Shown here piece after piece: positions 37,088 to 48,124 of a stretch of DNA of 64,000 bases. The notes beneath the pieces were generated by a model. That model searched no databases. It was not told the DNA's origin and saw only the letters and a list, made by a program, of their open reading frames with translations. This DNA is from Kazachstania africana CBS 2517 (taxonomy: Eukaryota > Ascomycota > Saccharomycetes > Saccharomycetales > Saccharomycetaceae). The first letter of the stretch is position 1; every line of letters begins with the position of its first letter. The DNA lies in the NCBI RefSeq assembly GCF_000304475.1, contig NC_018943.1, forward strand, positions 62,001 through 126,000, read 5' to 3'. The translations under genes were made by a program, and so were the position numbers.

Positions 37088-39541
37088 ATGAAAAGAATCT
37101 TTTCTGGGGCGAAGTCACCAAAATTGCCAAATCCATCCAGTTTCTTCCAAAGAGATGCATCTGAATCTTCTACTTCCTCTAGTCCAAGAAAGAGCCATTC
37201 CAGGGCCTCCTCCTTTGCTAAGAGGTTGACTAGTGGCGATTCTTCGCAAATTTTGCCTCAATTTGACGTTCCAATCGATGAAAGAGAACCAACGGAATTA
37301 TCACCGGAGTTAGTGCCAATTGTAACATTATTGTCATCTCAAGCGCATAGGAGGTACCACAAAGGTGTGATCTTGCTTTTACACGATTTGAAAAATGATG
37401 GTTCTGCAGCTAGCAGAAAATGGAAAGAAGTTTATGCTGTATTACTAGGTACGCAGTTAGCTTTATGGGATGCTAAGGAGTTATCAGACTCAGGAAGCAA
37501 TTCTGAGAACAGATTGAAAGATTTGGCTTCAAGACCAACGTATATTAATTTCTCAGATGCCACCCTAAGGTTATTAAATTCTAATGATGACCTATTAAGT
37601 GGAAAATCTTTAGAGAATACTGTTGTCGTCTCTACTACCTTGAAGAACAGGTATTTCATACAATTTAGTGACAAGCGATCTTTAGATGATTGGTATACTG
37701 CTATTAGATTGAGCTTATACGAGAATATATCTTTGCAAGAAGCCTACACAGGCGCATTCCTTTCTAGTAGAGGCTCAAATTTGGGTGATATCAAAAATAT
37801 ATTGGCGCCAACTAATAAATTTGACCATGAAGATTGGGTTAGTGTGAGATTTGGTGCTGGTATGCCATGGAAACGTTGTTATGCAGTAGTCTCCCAACAG
37901 AATGGTAAGAAAAGTAAAGATTCCTTTGGTCGTATTAATTTTTATGAGAACGACAACAAATTGAAAAAAGCCAATATTATGGCCTCTGTAACTGAATGTA
38001 AAGCTGCTTATGCAGTCTACCCCTCATCTCCTGTCCTGATCGATGCATCGACTATCCTTAAGTTACAAGGTACAATGTCTTTCGAAAAAGATGAAGAACC
38101 ACAAGAAACCGTTATCTTCATTATGCCAGAGAAACATCAAGGTGTCCCCGGTTATGATACTATTATAAGATTTTTAATTCCAGTTCTGAACGCATTTAGA
38201 CTATACGGTAGACCAGAAAAGCTGATTGCCAGTAGAGATCATCCAAACTCACTGTTATTTGCTTTGCCAACATTACCTCATGTGCACTACTTACAAACCT
38301 CCGATATTTTACCATTTGTACAGAATTCCTCAGCTTACAATTGGACGGCAAAAGAATGGAATGATAACATAAAAGATTTCTTGCAACAAAAACTGCTAGA
38401 AGGCTACACAGGTTGTGGCTCAAAAGCTAAAATTCCATCATTTTTAAGTTCCCCTAATATTCCAGTGCAGGAACTTTTCAGAGACTCTAATACTTTCCTA
38501 TCATCTTCTGATTCATCTTCGACAGTTCCATCAAGTAGCCCCGTCTTTTTGAACAATCCTCCGATACCAAGAAATAGTTTCTTGGATCCAGCTGCTGGTT
38601 CTTCTGTATCTCGTTCTCGCACGTCCTCAGTTAAAAGAAATTCTGCGTCCCATTTCGATATGTCTTATTCCAACCCGAACGTTCCAAATAGCAGTAATAC
38701 TTACCATACTTCCTCTCAGATGGGAAAAAGTGATCTATATGACCAAAACAGAGGTTTCAACAGTGTTGACGCTAGTTTCAACGATTTTGGAAATGTGACA
38801 TCCTATAAAAATGGTGAACCAGCCTCTGACTTACATAGAAATCAAGCTATAGTACCTAAAATCCTGAATACTTATGAAAGCTCCTATGAAAAATATATGG
38901 GTATAAATAATGAGGAGAAGAAATTTCAAGTCCCAAATATCAGGGATTCAGTGAACCCAGCCACGGATTCAGATAATAATAGTTTTGCATCCGCTGACTC
39001 ACAGTTATTTAAAAGCGGAAATGGAAGTGATTTGAGAATAGAAGATGAATTGAATGAACTGGCAAACAGGATGAAAGGGCTAGGGAATGAAAGTGTGAAA
39101 TCTGATTCAACTCATCGTAAACTTGATGTCCCTGAAATTAGTGAAACTCCTTCTGCTAACAAAACAATAAGCAACTTGCAAAGTGCAGCAAATCCCTCTT
39201 ACACTGGAGAGCAAGATATTTTTAATTCATCTTTCATGGAACAAGATCAAATGATGGGGGCAGAAAATTCTTATATGACACAGACATATAACCATGTTCC
39301 TACTTTAAATGGATCCAAGGGGCCAACATCACAAATTAAAAGCTTTCCTCATTCAAGAGGGATCAAGAACTTGAAAAATGTGACCGCTCTCAATGATTCG
39401 AGTCATGTTTCTCCTGTCAAATCGGTTTGCAGTGGTATAGACAACTCCGAGAAAATTCCAGATAATTCTACTTTTATTCAGCCTAGAACAACGCATCCAT
39501 ATGCTGATAGAATTAGAGCAAACTCTGGTGCTAGTAAGTGA
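37088..39541 (+). CDS. SKG3: PH-domain protein, Skg3/Caf120 family
   Basis: An 817-residue protein; Sc ohnologues are Skg3 (1026) and Caf120 (1060), the latter a Ccr4-Not-associated protein. After a Ser-rich N-terminus a PH domain covers about residues 95-215 (KGVILLLHDLKNDG; RSLDDWYTAIRLSLYEN), followed by a second conserved block (about 240-470) of the family. The C-terminal half is Ser/Asn-rich and disordered, and shorter than in Sc, which explains the length difference. The position before ATG26 fits YLR187W (SKG3), with MDL1 missing between. Its exact function is unknown. Confidence 0.87.
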   Translation: MKRIFSGAKSPKLPNPSSFFQRDASESSTSSSPRKSHSRASSFAKRLTSGDSSQILPQFDVPIDEREPTELSPELVPIVTLLSSQAHRRYHKGVILLLHDLKNDGSAASRKWKEVYAVLLGTQLALWDAKELSDSGSNSENRLKDLASRPTYINFSDATLRLLNSNDDLLSGKSLENTVVVSTTLKNRYFIQFSDKRSLDDWYTAIRLSLYENISLQEAYTGAFLSSRGSNLGDIKNILAPTNKFDHEDWVSVRFGAGMPWKRCYAVVSQQNGKKSKDSFGRINFYENDNKLKKANIMASVTECKAAYAVYPSSPVLIDASTILKLQGTMSFEKDEEPQETVIFIMPEKHQGVPGYDTIIRFLIPVLNAFRLYGRPEKLIASRDHPNSLLFALPTLPHVHYLQTSDILPFVQNSSAYNWTAKEWNDNIKDFLQQKLLEGYTGCGSKAKIPSFLSSPNIPVQELFRDSNTFLSSSDSSSTVPSSSPVFLNNPPIPRNSFLDPAAGSSVSRSRTSSVKRNSASHFDMSYSNPNVPNSSNTYHTSSQMGKSDLYDQNRGFNSVDASFNDFGNVTSYKNGEPASDLHRNQAIVPKILNTYESSYEKYMGINNEEKKFQVPNIRDSVNPATDSDNNSFASADSQLFKSGNGSDLRIEDELNELANRMKGLGNESVKSDSTHRKLDVPEISETPSANKTISNLQSAANPSYTGEQDIFNSSFMEQDQMMGAENSYMTQTYNHVPTLNGSKGPTSQIKSFPHSRGIKNLKNVTALNDSSHVSPVKSVCSGIDNSEKIPDNSTFIQPRTTHPYADRIRANSGASK

Positions 39542-39773
39542 GAGCAGGCAAACACTACCAATTATTTGTAACAACATAATAACTGCCTATAATCATTAAT
39601 ATCTCACTTGCGTAACGTTTTTATGTCCTTAAATGAAACCGCATAATAAGTCAGTATGTAATATTTAGCATTTTGCATATACACCTTACATTTTCTAAAA
39701 TTTAATGCAACTCTATATACTATCATCTACACACAAAATTTGTGATATTATATATATACTGTTTACAATTTAG

Positions 39774-42700
39774 CTAGAGAAGAATCCATGAATCATCAAC
39801 ATTGAAACTTGGTATCATATTCGTCACGACATTTGTTGCAGAATTGACACCAGTTTCTGCAACTGATGTCACAGTTTCAAAATTAAATGGAAGGCTCATC
39901 CTTCTGTTTGCTTTCTTAGAAGCAATTAAGCTCCTAGCATATTCGAGTTCGCTATAAATACAATTAATCGCAGTTCTCACACCATTTTCTTTGGCAATTT
40001 GCTTCTGAATAATTTTTGCTTTCTCGATTATTCTTTCATCCGTAAGTACTTTCTTAATTACATTAGCTAAGCTTTTACTGTTTAATTTGCGAAGAGCAGC
40101 ACCGACGCCAATATCTTCGATTCTATTAGAGTAAAAAAATTGATCTCCAAAAAAGGGCTTGATTACTGTTGGTAGTCCAGCACGTAGCGTGGCACCCGTA
40201 GTCCCAGATCCACCATGATGTACCGCAGCATCTAGCTGGGGAAATAGCCAGTCATGTGGTACTGCGCCTGCGTTGAAGACGCAATCAGGTAATTCAATTT
40301 CAACCTCCTTAGCTGACTTATCACCTAGACGTTCAGACCAACCTTTATTTAAGATACAGTAAACATCTGCTTCAACGACTGCTTCAACAAGTGCTTTTGT
40401 CATCTCTTTTGCATTGGAAACTACGATAGACCCAAATCCTATATATATAAGCTTTTTTCCTTCATTTCTTGCCTTTTTTATAAAACTTTCTAATTCTTTA
40501 GTGGGGGCATATGTTTCTTTTTCATCCACAAACCAGTATCCTGTAACTTTTACCCATTCACTAAAATCAATAGATGGTGGGAAAATAGTTGGTGAGATAT
40601 TGTACAAAAAGGGAACTTTATTCTGTTGAAGCAAATATAGATTAGTTTTGTTTAAGCCTAAAGTTTCCACCCTCCATTGATTTATATACCCACTTATACC
40701 TTTCCAAAAGACATTTTCGAAGAGTACATGAGTTAGATAATTGTAATTACCACCTCTTTTCTGATCTGGAACAATAAATGCATGTGGATAAGCTCTTGTT
40801 CTTGTCCAAGGCATTGTAAAAGCTCTAAAATACGGTATTTGTAATGCCTCTGCAATGTGAACACCCACCATGGCCGATGGCGATTCAATTAAAATATCAA
40901 AATTCGAAGTCTTACAGGCTTCCCATGATGTTTGAAGCAGACGTTTAATCCAACCTTTGAATCTTGAAGAAGCATCTCTCAACATTCCGATATTCATTGA
41001 TTCATGTTCCACCATAAGAGCCATCAGTTCTGCAGGATCACCGGCGAGTTCCTTGAACTTAATGCCATGGTTCTCAACAAAATCCTTGAATTCTCTGTGA
41101 GTGATTATAGTGACTTGATGTCCTTCTTTTATCAATCCCTGCCCTAACGCAATATATGGCTGGACGTCTCCCCTCGAGCCAATTGTTAGAAGTCCAAAAC
41201 TATAGGATTTGTTTGGAACGATAGTTGTCTTGAAGTTAGGATTTTGGTCAACGAGTAGAGGAACCTCGAAGCCCTGTGCAGCAATCTTATCTTCAAAGAA
41301 TTTCAGTTTAGCATTTTCAGAATCAGTTTCTATGTAATTTTCAGCAACTGTAGCTGAATCTATTTTTACTACCTTTAATTTTTCAACTCTTTCAAGCAAA
41401 ATTGATTCAGCATCATTTCTTGTAGCCTCATTACTAAATTCGAAGAATAATTCCTCATACGCATTAATTACCAGTACCAGAACGTAGTATCCGAACCTAA
41501 ATCCCTTTTCTTTATAACAAGTCTCAATATCAGTTAAAGGTAGAACCATTTTTGTTGTAGTACCAGGCAGGAGAGATCTAAAGCACAACACATCATCCCC
41601 CAAATATAGTTTACCGTATATTGGCACATTTCTATTTAAGTGTGCATAATAAGAACTGAGCAGAACTTCTTCTTTTTTCAAGTTGAAATGAAATCTGAAT
41701 CGCTTGTTAGCATTGACGAGTTCTTTTCCTTTCACAACAAAAAGATGTTTGCTTTCTGGAAATTTTACCCAACTATTATCATAATGGGTGGGCTTTGCAG
41801 ACCACATTCCAGCGACATTTTTGAATGGTTTTGACGTCCACTCAGTTAGTTTTTCACGTCTGGTACTATGGTCATCGGAAGAAGGTGAATATGAGCCCGG
41901 GATAGGAGTATCAGACGGAGACTGTTGAATCTCTAATGCTGATGGTGTAGAATAACTTTCAATAATTATACTTTCTTCAATTCGAGTGTCATCTGTATTA
42001 TGACTCCTTCGCAGAAGTTGGTTACTTTTTGATCTAAACCTTTGTATTTTCGACTTTTGTTCTGCCTTTGCTGATGGCGGTTCATCAAGAAGTTTTTTGG
42101 AGGTTATCTTTCTTACCAGAGGTAAGTACCGTATAGGTGAAGATGATGAATGTTTTCTATAATTTTTAGTTGCATTGTCATCTGAATTCTTATTTGCCTG
42201 GATTAATTTATCCTGCTGTTTATTAACAATGGCAGTAGGATCGCTATTGTAGATTGTTTTTGTTCCGTTAAGTTTTAACTCTGATATTTGCCCTTCTAGC
42301 TTCCCTTTTAATTGATCACCAGCCGTATCTAAAAACATAAAAATGTAGTCATCAACAGCAAACGTCTCTCTACTTTCCAATGCCCTTACCCGCAAGATAC
42401 TGGATTCATTGGTCATTTTTTGGTCATCAATCTCCATGACATTAGATATTGGAATCTTCAAACTCAAAGAATTATTTTCGGAGTTTTCAGCTGTGAAACG
42501 TTGTCTTCTTAGGGCATTGCACCATGTCTTTGCAGAATATGGTGAGTCTGCATTGAACCTGAAAGTTTTTTCCTCTGTCACCAATTTGAAATTACTAGCT
42601 AACTCTGTATTATTGGAATTTTTCTGGATTTCAATTAATGTGACATTTCTTAAATCAATGGTCAATATGGGAAAGTAAATTTCAGTCGGAGAGCTATACA

Positions 42701-43526
42701 ACGAAAAAATATCTCCCTTCAAGATACACCAGTAGCGATTTGATCCTTTTAATTTGGCCTTAACATTAAGATGCCCTGTCATTTTAACTTCGCCGGAGGT
42801 CTTTGGTAAATATGCAAAGAAAAGTAAGTGTTTTGAAGTAACGAAAACATGACCTTGGATTAAAACGTCTTTTAATAACCATGCAGAACTACCATATTGA
42901 AACTCTTCATCTTGATCCAAATTGAATTTACGCTGTAGTTTCCACTTTATATTTTCCTTTGTAGACTCTTCATATTCGATTCCATTGTCATCTGCGTCCC
43001 TTTGGGCCACATCTCTATTGTTAATCTTTGGGACTACTGAGAGCTCGAAGAGTGTAGGCTTTCTCTGTTCTAGAGGAGCATTAGGTAGATCTAGCGTTTC
43101 GGATGACTTTACTATTTTATCTTCTTCTGCCAAATCCTCGGCACTTTGTGCAATGTTCATTCCTGCATAAACACTTGCCGTCGTTAATAAGCCTGCAATA
43201 CTCTTCATCATATATTTTGATTTTGCCAAATCATCTTCTTCATTTTGAACGTTCTCATGATTGAACTTGGCAACAGGGGATATCACGATCGATCCCAGGG
43301 CGTTCGTATATTCTATTCCTTCATTTTTAACACGTTTCAAAGCAGATATAGAACTTGAAATACCTTGCCCGGTTACCTGTATCGGTTTTGAGATCGCTGG
43401 AGTAGCAGCTTTTGTAGAGGATAAAATCTTCACAGGCTTTGAGAGTAGAACAGACGCCTCCTTCGACTTGGTTGTCTTACCTTCCTGACTCTTCTGCGGC
43501 TGACTACTTGAATCAGAGTTTGCCAT
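39774..43526 (-). CDS. ATG26: UDP-glucose:sterol glucosyltransferase
   Basis: A 1250-residue enzyme (Sc Atg26 is 1198) that glucosylates ergosterol at membranes. Order: GRAM domain (about residue 205), PH domain (about 248-338), a Ser-rich linker, a second GRAM (about 612-672), and the GT1 catalytic region from about 772 ([16 protein letters not shown]). The UDP-sugar binding motif [17 protein letters not shown] is at about 1100. In Sc it is not needed for bulk autophagy; in Pichia it is required for pexophagy. The start is the ATG at 43526; the frame extends four codons further only with GTG. It is convergent with SKG3. Confidence 0.96.
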   Translation of the reverse strand: MANSDSSSQPQKSQEGKTTKSKEASVLLSKPVKILSSTKAATPAISKPIQVTGQGISSSISALKRVKNEGIEYTNALGSIVISPVAKFNHENVQNEEDDLAKSKYMMKSIAGLLTTASVYAGMNIAQSAEDLAEEDKIVKSSETLDLPNAPLEQRKPTLFELSVVPKINNRDVAQRDADDNGIEYEESTKENIKWKLQRKFNLDQDEEFQYGSSAWLLKDVLIQGHVFVTSKHLLFFAYLPKTSGEVKMTGHLNVKAKLKGSNRYWCILKGDIFSLYSSPTEIYFPILTIDLRNVTLIEIQKNSNNTELASNFKLVTEEKTFRFNADSPYSAKTWCNALRRQRFTAENSENNSLSLKIPISNVMEIDDQKMTNESSILRVRALESRETFAVDDYIFMFLDTAGDQLKGKLEGQISELKLNGTKTIYNSDPTAIVNKQQDKLIQANKNSDDNATKNYRKHSSSSPIRYLPLVRKITSKKLLDEPPSAKAEQKSKIQRFRSKSNQLLRRSHNTDDTRIEESIIIESYSTPSALEIQQSPSDTPIPGSYSPSSDDHSTRREKLTEWTSKPFKNVAGMWSAKPTHYDNSWVKFPESKHLFVVKGKELVNANKRFRFHFNLKKEEVLLSSYYAHLNRNVPIYGKLYLGDDVLCFRSLLPGTTTKMVLPLTDIETCYKEKGFRFGYYVLVLVINAYEELFFEFSNEATRNDAESILLERVEKLKVVKIDSATVAENYIETDSENAKLKFFEDKIAAQGFEVPLLVDQNPNFKTTIVPNKSYSFGLLTIGSRGDVQPYIALGQGLIKEGHQVTIITHREFKDFVENHGIKFKELAGDPAELMALMVEHESMNIGMLRDASSRFKGWIKRLLQTSWEACKTSNFDILIESPSAMVGVHIAEALQIPYFRAFTMPWTRTRAYPHAFIVPDQKRGGNYNYLTHVLFENVFWKGISGYINQWRVETLGLNKTNLYLLQQNKVPFLYNISPTIFPPSIDFSEWVKVTGYWFVDEKETYAPTKELESFIKKARNEGKKLIYIGFGSIVVSNAKEMTKALVEAVVEADVYCILNKGWSERLGDKSAKEVEIELPDCVFNAGAVPHDWLFPQLDAAVHHGGSGTTGATLRAGLPTVIKPFFGDQFFYSNRIEDIGVGAALRKLNSKSLANVIKKVLTDERIIEKAKIIQKQIAKENGVRTAINCIYSELEYARSLIASKKANRRMSLPFNFETVTSVAETGVNSATNVVTNMIPSFNVDDSWILL

Positions 43527-43955
43527 TGGTATAATCACAAATCCTTATGAACTGGAAGCAATTTTGATTGTCGCAATTGCTCTCACTGAAATGCCTTTGT
43601 GTGAATAATAACAAAAAAAAAGAGTGATCTCTTGTACAGTCAAATACGGCAATACAAGCTAATAATAATAGTCTTACTCCACAAATCTACCTCGAATATG
43701 GGAATAACTATAGAATTTGCAAAAACTCTTGTACTACCTGAGAGATGAGATGTGCGACGCATCAATTCCCCTTAAAAAAACATTGCATATACAAGGGCAA
43801 GAGACAGTGCAGCTTAGCTTAGCTTAAACTGGTAAAATGAAGATACACACATTTGTTTTGGTGCAAAATGTTATGTACAAACTCTATAAAATATGGTATA
43901 TATATGTATGTAATTGTGCTTACCGTGGCTGGTATTATTTTTCTGTCTAGTAACG
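43527..43955 (-). promoter_or_regulatory. ATG26 promoter and ISC1 3' region
   Basis: A 429-bp AT-rich spacer. The only structure seen is three tandem AGCTT units at 43811-43825. SBH2, which converges on ISC1 in Sc, is not found here. Confidence 0.5.
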
Positions 43956-45461
43956 CTAGTTTTGTGGCAAAATAAAACTAGTGCGTTTCATGTCGAGAAC
44001 GGATTGTAGATTGCGTTCTGCATCAGTGACTTCATGTTCTATTTCCATTAATGCCCTGAGTTCGGATCTACCGAATAAGAACGATATTAGGCCGTTGATT
44101 GTACCAAAGACTGATACGATAATGGCAAATATGACCCAAAAGACAGATGACCATCCTGCTCTTTGAGAGGTGAAACTTGTCACAGTGATGCTGGTAATCA
44201 GTAGATATATGGCAATCCAGAAGTATGCACCCCTAATCAATTTTCTTCTCTTGGCTACTTTTGTATAAGAAGCAATGGTGAGTTTCAATTCTTCGTAAGT
44301 AGAAAACTTTTCCAATAGTTGATCTCGTGTGAGATTCAAATCTGAATTGGAGTATATTTTGTTACGTAGAACAGGATTTAAACCTATGTCTTGCGGTAGA
44401 AACCTCAATGAACATGAGTAGGCAAAATGGTCCGAGAAGCTGCCCACATTTGGGATTCTTTCAGTAAATCTTAATCCAGCTTCTATGGTCTGCAATTTAG
44501 CAGGGTCAACCAACGCATAGTCTAGCCTACATGCTTCATCGGGTCTTTTCTTACTACGCCAAGTGTTTAATGTAGAATCGCATGTAGTACATCCAAATAT
44601 TAGCTGATCGGATGGATTCATCTTTGAAATTTCACCTTGATCTTGCTTCCCATTTAATTGTTCCCAAGAATCTATTAATCCAGTTTCCAACGTTAGGAAA
44701 GTATGTGGTAAAGATCCAGGCCTTGAATTCAAATCTCCAACAATGACCACGGCATAGCCAGCTTTCTTATATAGATTTGCAATCTTGCTAAAATGCCAAG
44801 CCTGGCACGATCTGTGACAATAGTAGGCATTTTCACCCGTTAAAGCATAAGGTGCATGCATGTGACTGTTTAGTATTGCCAATGGGGCGGTATCCTCGGT
44901 TAATGCTTTCAAAATTGTTACACTGATTGATTTACCCACGAACCAGTCACCTCTTGTGATGGCACTTGGAACACCATTGATTGGAAATTTATGAAGAAAG
45001 GTAGAATCTATTGGTATCTTAGACAAAATTGCAAGACCTGGCCCAGATATGATACCAGAATAAAATATTCTGTAAAATGGGAACACATCTTTGCAACGGT
45101 ACACTAAATAATCCCAGTCATCTTTACACCAGATTTCTTGGAGCACAACAACATCATAGGTATCCTCCGTATTTAAATCGGGGCTATCCCTCAAAGATTC
45201 AAGGTTAGGCAGTGGAACACCCGTGCGGATCCCGGCCAATTTGTCTGCAATTGCTTTCAATCTTTCCTTTCTGTGTTTAGACACAAATTTGAGTCCCCAT
45301 GTGTTAAAAGTTAAAAACTTGATCGTAGGGTATTGGGAATGCGTCTGTTTCCTAGACAAAGAAAGCGATATATCGTCGTCTATGCTTATTGTCGACATGT
45401 GCCAGTGATGAGATCCTGGCTTAGTGTTGAGTAACTTTACGTAACTAAGCTTTTCTTGCAT
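43956..45461 (-). CDS. ISC1: Inositol phosphosphingolipid phospholipase C
   Basis: A 501-residue enzyme (Sc Isc1 is 477), the yeast neutral sphingomyelinase homologue that releases ceramide from complex sphingolipids at ER and mitochondria. The endonuclease/exonuclease/phosphatase fold starts with FLTFNTWGL (about residue 50). Metal and catalytic motifs are visible: QEIW (about 108), GDLNSRPGS (about 241) and SDHFAYSC (about 344). Two C-terminal transmembrane helices (about 415-437 and 440-468) anchor it, followed by a lipid-binding tail. The first ATG is at 45461; the frame is open eight codons further to a TTG. It is divergent from SPC25, as in Sc. Confidence 0.96.
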   Translation of the reverse strand: MQEKLSYVKLLNTKPGSHHWHMSTISIDDDISLSLSRKQTHSQYPTIKFLTFNTWGLKFVSKHRKERLKAIADKLAGIRTGVPLPNLESLRDSPDLNTEDTYDVVVLQEIWCKDDWDYLVYRCKDVFPFYRIFYSGIISGPGLAILSKIPIDSTFLHKFPINGVPSAITRGDWFVGKSISVTILKALTEDTAPLAILNSHMHAPYALTGENAYYCHRSCQAWHFSKIANLYKKAGYAVVIVGDLNSRPGSLPHTFLTLETGLIDSWEQLNGKQDQGEISKMNPSDQLIFGCTTCDSTLNTWRSKKRPDEACRLDYALVDPAKLQTIEAGLRFTERIPNVGSFSDHFAYSCSLRFLPQDIGLNPVLRNKIYSNSDLNLTRDQLLEKFSTYEELKLTIASYTKVAKRRKLIRGAYFWIAIYLLITSITVTSFTSQRAGWSSVFWVIFAIIVSVFGTINGLISFLFGRSELRALMEIEHEVTDAERNLQSVLDMKRTSFILPQN

Positions 45462-45584
45462 CTCTTCTCTCTCTCTCGCACGCAATATGGTTGAGAAAGA
45501 TAAACAAAAAAATAGTGGTAAGAAAAATCAAAATAGATGAAGATATAAACACTTCGAATAGGTGAGAGAAGAAGCTACTGGGAC

Positions 45585-46289
45585 ATGGAGGAACAAATAG
45601 ATCAATTCCATTTGCTGAAAGGTAAGATGGAGAATTTTGCCGAGTTGATTCATAATGACATGAATCTGAAAATGAATACTGCATTAAACACTGTCAAGAC
45701 ATTCGAAAATGAGAAGAATAAATTACAAATTGAGAGCGATTCGATTCGTAGACAGATAAAAGAACTGGAACAAAGTGAAAAGGAATTAGCTGAAGATATT
45801 TCTTTAAATGAATCGGAAACCGACGAGGTTAAAAACAGGTTACAAACGTACCAGATTCGAAAGAAACAGCTCATTGCACAAAAGGAACAGTTACTTAAAG
45901 AATCCAGCGAACTGGACAATATGATCAAGAGTAAAGAAACAGAAGCGCAAGAAGCAAGGATCAGAATAGACAGACAACGCCAACGAGACAACCCTGAAGT
46001 CATTCTATATGAAAAACTGCTGGGATTGAAGATAGATGCAGCCAAGTCTGGCATTCTTGTATTTGAATACGGAAATTTTGACGACAAAGACATGAGCCGC
46101 ACATGCTCCTTGACACTTGATGTGTCGCAAGATAAGTTTGTTATCATCGAAACCGTCCCGACGCTCGATTCGAAAACAGTAATACCGCATTTACAGGATA
46201 TACTGAATGTCAATAATAATCTTCCAATGTTTATAGTAGAATCTCGGACTGCCTTAACATCAAGAAGTCTGAACGTTCAGGACGATTGA
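45585..46289 (+). CDS. SPC25: Ndc80 complex subunit Spc25
   Basis: A 234-residue protein (Sc Spc25 is 221), a kinetochore subunit that with Spc24 links the Ndc80 complex to the Mis12 complex. The first about 130 residues are a charged coiled coil; the C-terminal about 90 residues form the globular RWD domain (LGLKIDAAKSGILVFEYGNF and IPHLQDILN). It is 123 bp from the divergent ISC1 start. Compared with Sc the other neighbour has changed: PER1 follows after 128 bp. Confidence 0.93.
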   Translation: MEEQIDQFHLLKGKMENFAELIHNDMNLKMNTALNTVKTFENEKNKLQIESDSIRRQIKELEQSEKELAEDISLNESETDEVKNRLQTYQIRKKQLIAQKEQLLKESSELDNMIKSKETEAQEARIRIDRQRQRDNPEVILYEKLLGLKIDAAKSGILVFEYGNFDDKDMSRTCSLTLDVSQDKFVIIETVPTLDSKTVIPHLQDILNVNNNLPMFIVESRTALTSRSLNVQDD

Positions 46290-46417
46290 CCTTTTTTAGC
46301 TTCGCAGTGACAAAATTTTTCAACTCGAGCCTTTTTTTTTCTCTTGTTGCCAGCTGAAAAGTTTCATGAAAACAAGAAAAAATTAACAAGAGAAGGTCAG
46401 TATTAAGAGAGTCGACA

Positions 46418-47476
46418 ATGTTGGGGAGATGCGTACTTCTCTGTGCACTTTTTGTAGTGCAATTCGTCAGGGGCTCTCCAGGTGACAGACTTGATGAGTT
46501 CAATGACTGTACGGATGCGTGTGAATACATGAGGAAATGTCCGAATTCTGAAGTACATTTCAATTCTGAGAGAAATCCGTTCTTTGAATACGACTTCACG
46601 GAAACTCCATCCTTATTGAGTATCTTTCTATTTTGGGATTGTATCTCCGATTGTGACTATCAATGTCAACACATTATCACGAATTTGAGAATAAGAAATA
46701 ACGATGAGATTTATCAGTTCCATGGTAAATGGCCCTTTTTCAGGATTATGGGTACGCAGGAATTCTTCTCAACACTTTTCAGTATTGGGAACTTTATACC
46801 ACATTATTTAGCGTTTAAAAAACTCAGTGAAAGGATCAGAAAATTACGCAGTAGTAATACAAAGACTGATATGGTCAATTCCAAGACTTTGATCAATTAT
46901 CTTTACGTGACAATAGCAGGGATGTTAGCATGGACTGCAAGTACAGTTTTCCATCTTCGAGATTTGATAATAACCGAGAAATTGGATTATTTCTTTGCAG
47001 GTATGACTGTCCTAACAGGGTTCCATGCAATTTTCGCTAGAATGACATATCTACATAAATTTCCAAGGCTGGGCAAAATTTTTACTACTATGGTGCTGTT
47101 TATCTTCTCGCTTCATATCCTTCGACTCTACGTTGACTGGTCATATACTTACAATATGAGATTTAACGTATTTTTTGGAATTTTACAATACATTCTCTTA
47201 TTAATGTTGGCCTTCCAAAATTATACGCATATCCGTAATAATAAGATATCGTTATACTATTCGACGACAAGTCTGGTATTCAAACTGTGCGTGACACCAG
47301 TTTTGCTAGTTTTATCCACAGCAATGGCAATGACGCTGGAACTGTTTGATTTCTTCAGTTATGACTGGCAGATTGACGCACACGCCATTTGGCACTTCTG
47401 TACAATATGGCCGTCGTTCGTACTGTACGATTTTTTCTTAACTGACTTTGATACTATCGCTCAAGCCGTACTATAA
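46418..47476 (+). CDS. PER1: GPI-anchor lipid remodelling protein Per1
   Basis: A 352-residue ER membrane protein (Sc Per1 is 357), the phospholipase A2-like remodeller of GPI anchors. A signal peptide (about 1-19) is followed by a Cys-rich luminal region (CTDACEYMRKCPNSEV; FWDCISDCDYQCQ) and seven hydrophobic helices. Conserved CREST-superfamily features are STVFHLRD, FHAIFAR and the late HAIWHF histidines. In Sc the order is PER1, YCR043C, TAF2 on one strand; the same order and orientation hold here. Confidence 0.95.
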   Translation: MLGRCVLLCALFVVQFVRGSPGDRLDEFNDCTDACEYMRKCPNSEVHFNSERNPFFEYDFTETPSLLSIFLFWDCISDCDYQCQHIITNLRIRNNDEIYQFHGKWPFFRIMGTQEFFSTLFSIGNFIPHYLAFKKLSERIRKLRSSNTKTDMVNSKTLINYLYVTIAGMLAWTASTVFHLRDLIITEKLDYFFAGMTVLTGFHAIFARMTYLHKFPRLGKIFTTMVLFIFSLHILRLYVDWSYTYNMRFNVFFGILQYILLLMLAFQNYTHIRNNKISLYYSTTSLVFKLCVTPVLLVLSTAMAMTLELFDFFSYDWQIDAHAIWHFCTIWPSFVLYDFFLTDFDTIAQAVL

Positions 47477-47725
47477 TAAGTATATATATGTATAGTGTGT
47501 AATGTGTGTAACAAATCTTAACCACTGGGCGGTATATGAGAAATAGAATGTACCTTTTTCGTGTTTACTTCTCTTGTAGGCCTGTTCTCTTGCAACATTC
47601 CTCTCGGGGTGTCAAACTCATTGGAAAAATAACGCGATATCAGATTCTCGTTGAAAAATTCTATCACAGATTCATAAATATAGAATCGAAACCTTCGAGA
47701 GCCAAGTGGTACCATATAGTATCAG

Positions 47726-48124
47726 ATGATTCCAGCACTCGTTGATCCAGCATTGCTACATGAACATGCCTTCTATGACAGCGGTGATATCGACTTGGTG
47801 TTGAATCCGCAAACTTTTACTGATAGAAATGGCTATAAATCAATAAGCGAGTTTGGTCTAGGTTTCTTCAACTACGACATGGAGCTCAGACATGAAATTT
47901 ACGATTATACTAACGGTAATCTGTTCAGATCACACATTTACGATTATTTCACGATCTATTTCATTCTTTTTATCATACTATGTGTCGGATGGTTATTAGC
48001 ATGTTTGTTAGAATTGAACTCAATGAGAAAGTTTCTCACGAAAAGTTGGCATGGTAGAAGAAACTCTAAATACGTTAGTAGTCACAGTAATGATGATGTC
48101 GAATATCATCATATTAAAGTATAG
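47726..48124 (+). CDS. Small membrane protein, YCR043C-like
   Basis: A 132-residue protein (Sc Ycr043c is 127), identified mainly by position between PER1 and TAF2 and by size. A soluble acidic N-terminal half (about 1-75) precedes one strong transmembrane helix (about 80-102, YFILFIILCVGWLLACLL), then a basic tail with His and Ser. The Sc protein is Golgi-located by GFP fusion and has no known function. The start at 47726 is the first ATG of the frame. Confidence 0.75.
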   Translation: MIPALVDPALLHEHAFYDSGDIDLVLNPQTFTDRNGYKSISEFGLGFFNYDMELRHEIYDYTNGNLFRSHIYDYFTIYFILFIILCVGWLLACLLELNSMRKFLTKSWHGRRNSKYVSSHSNDDVEYHHIKV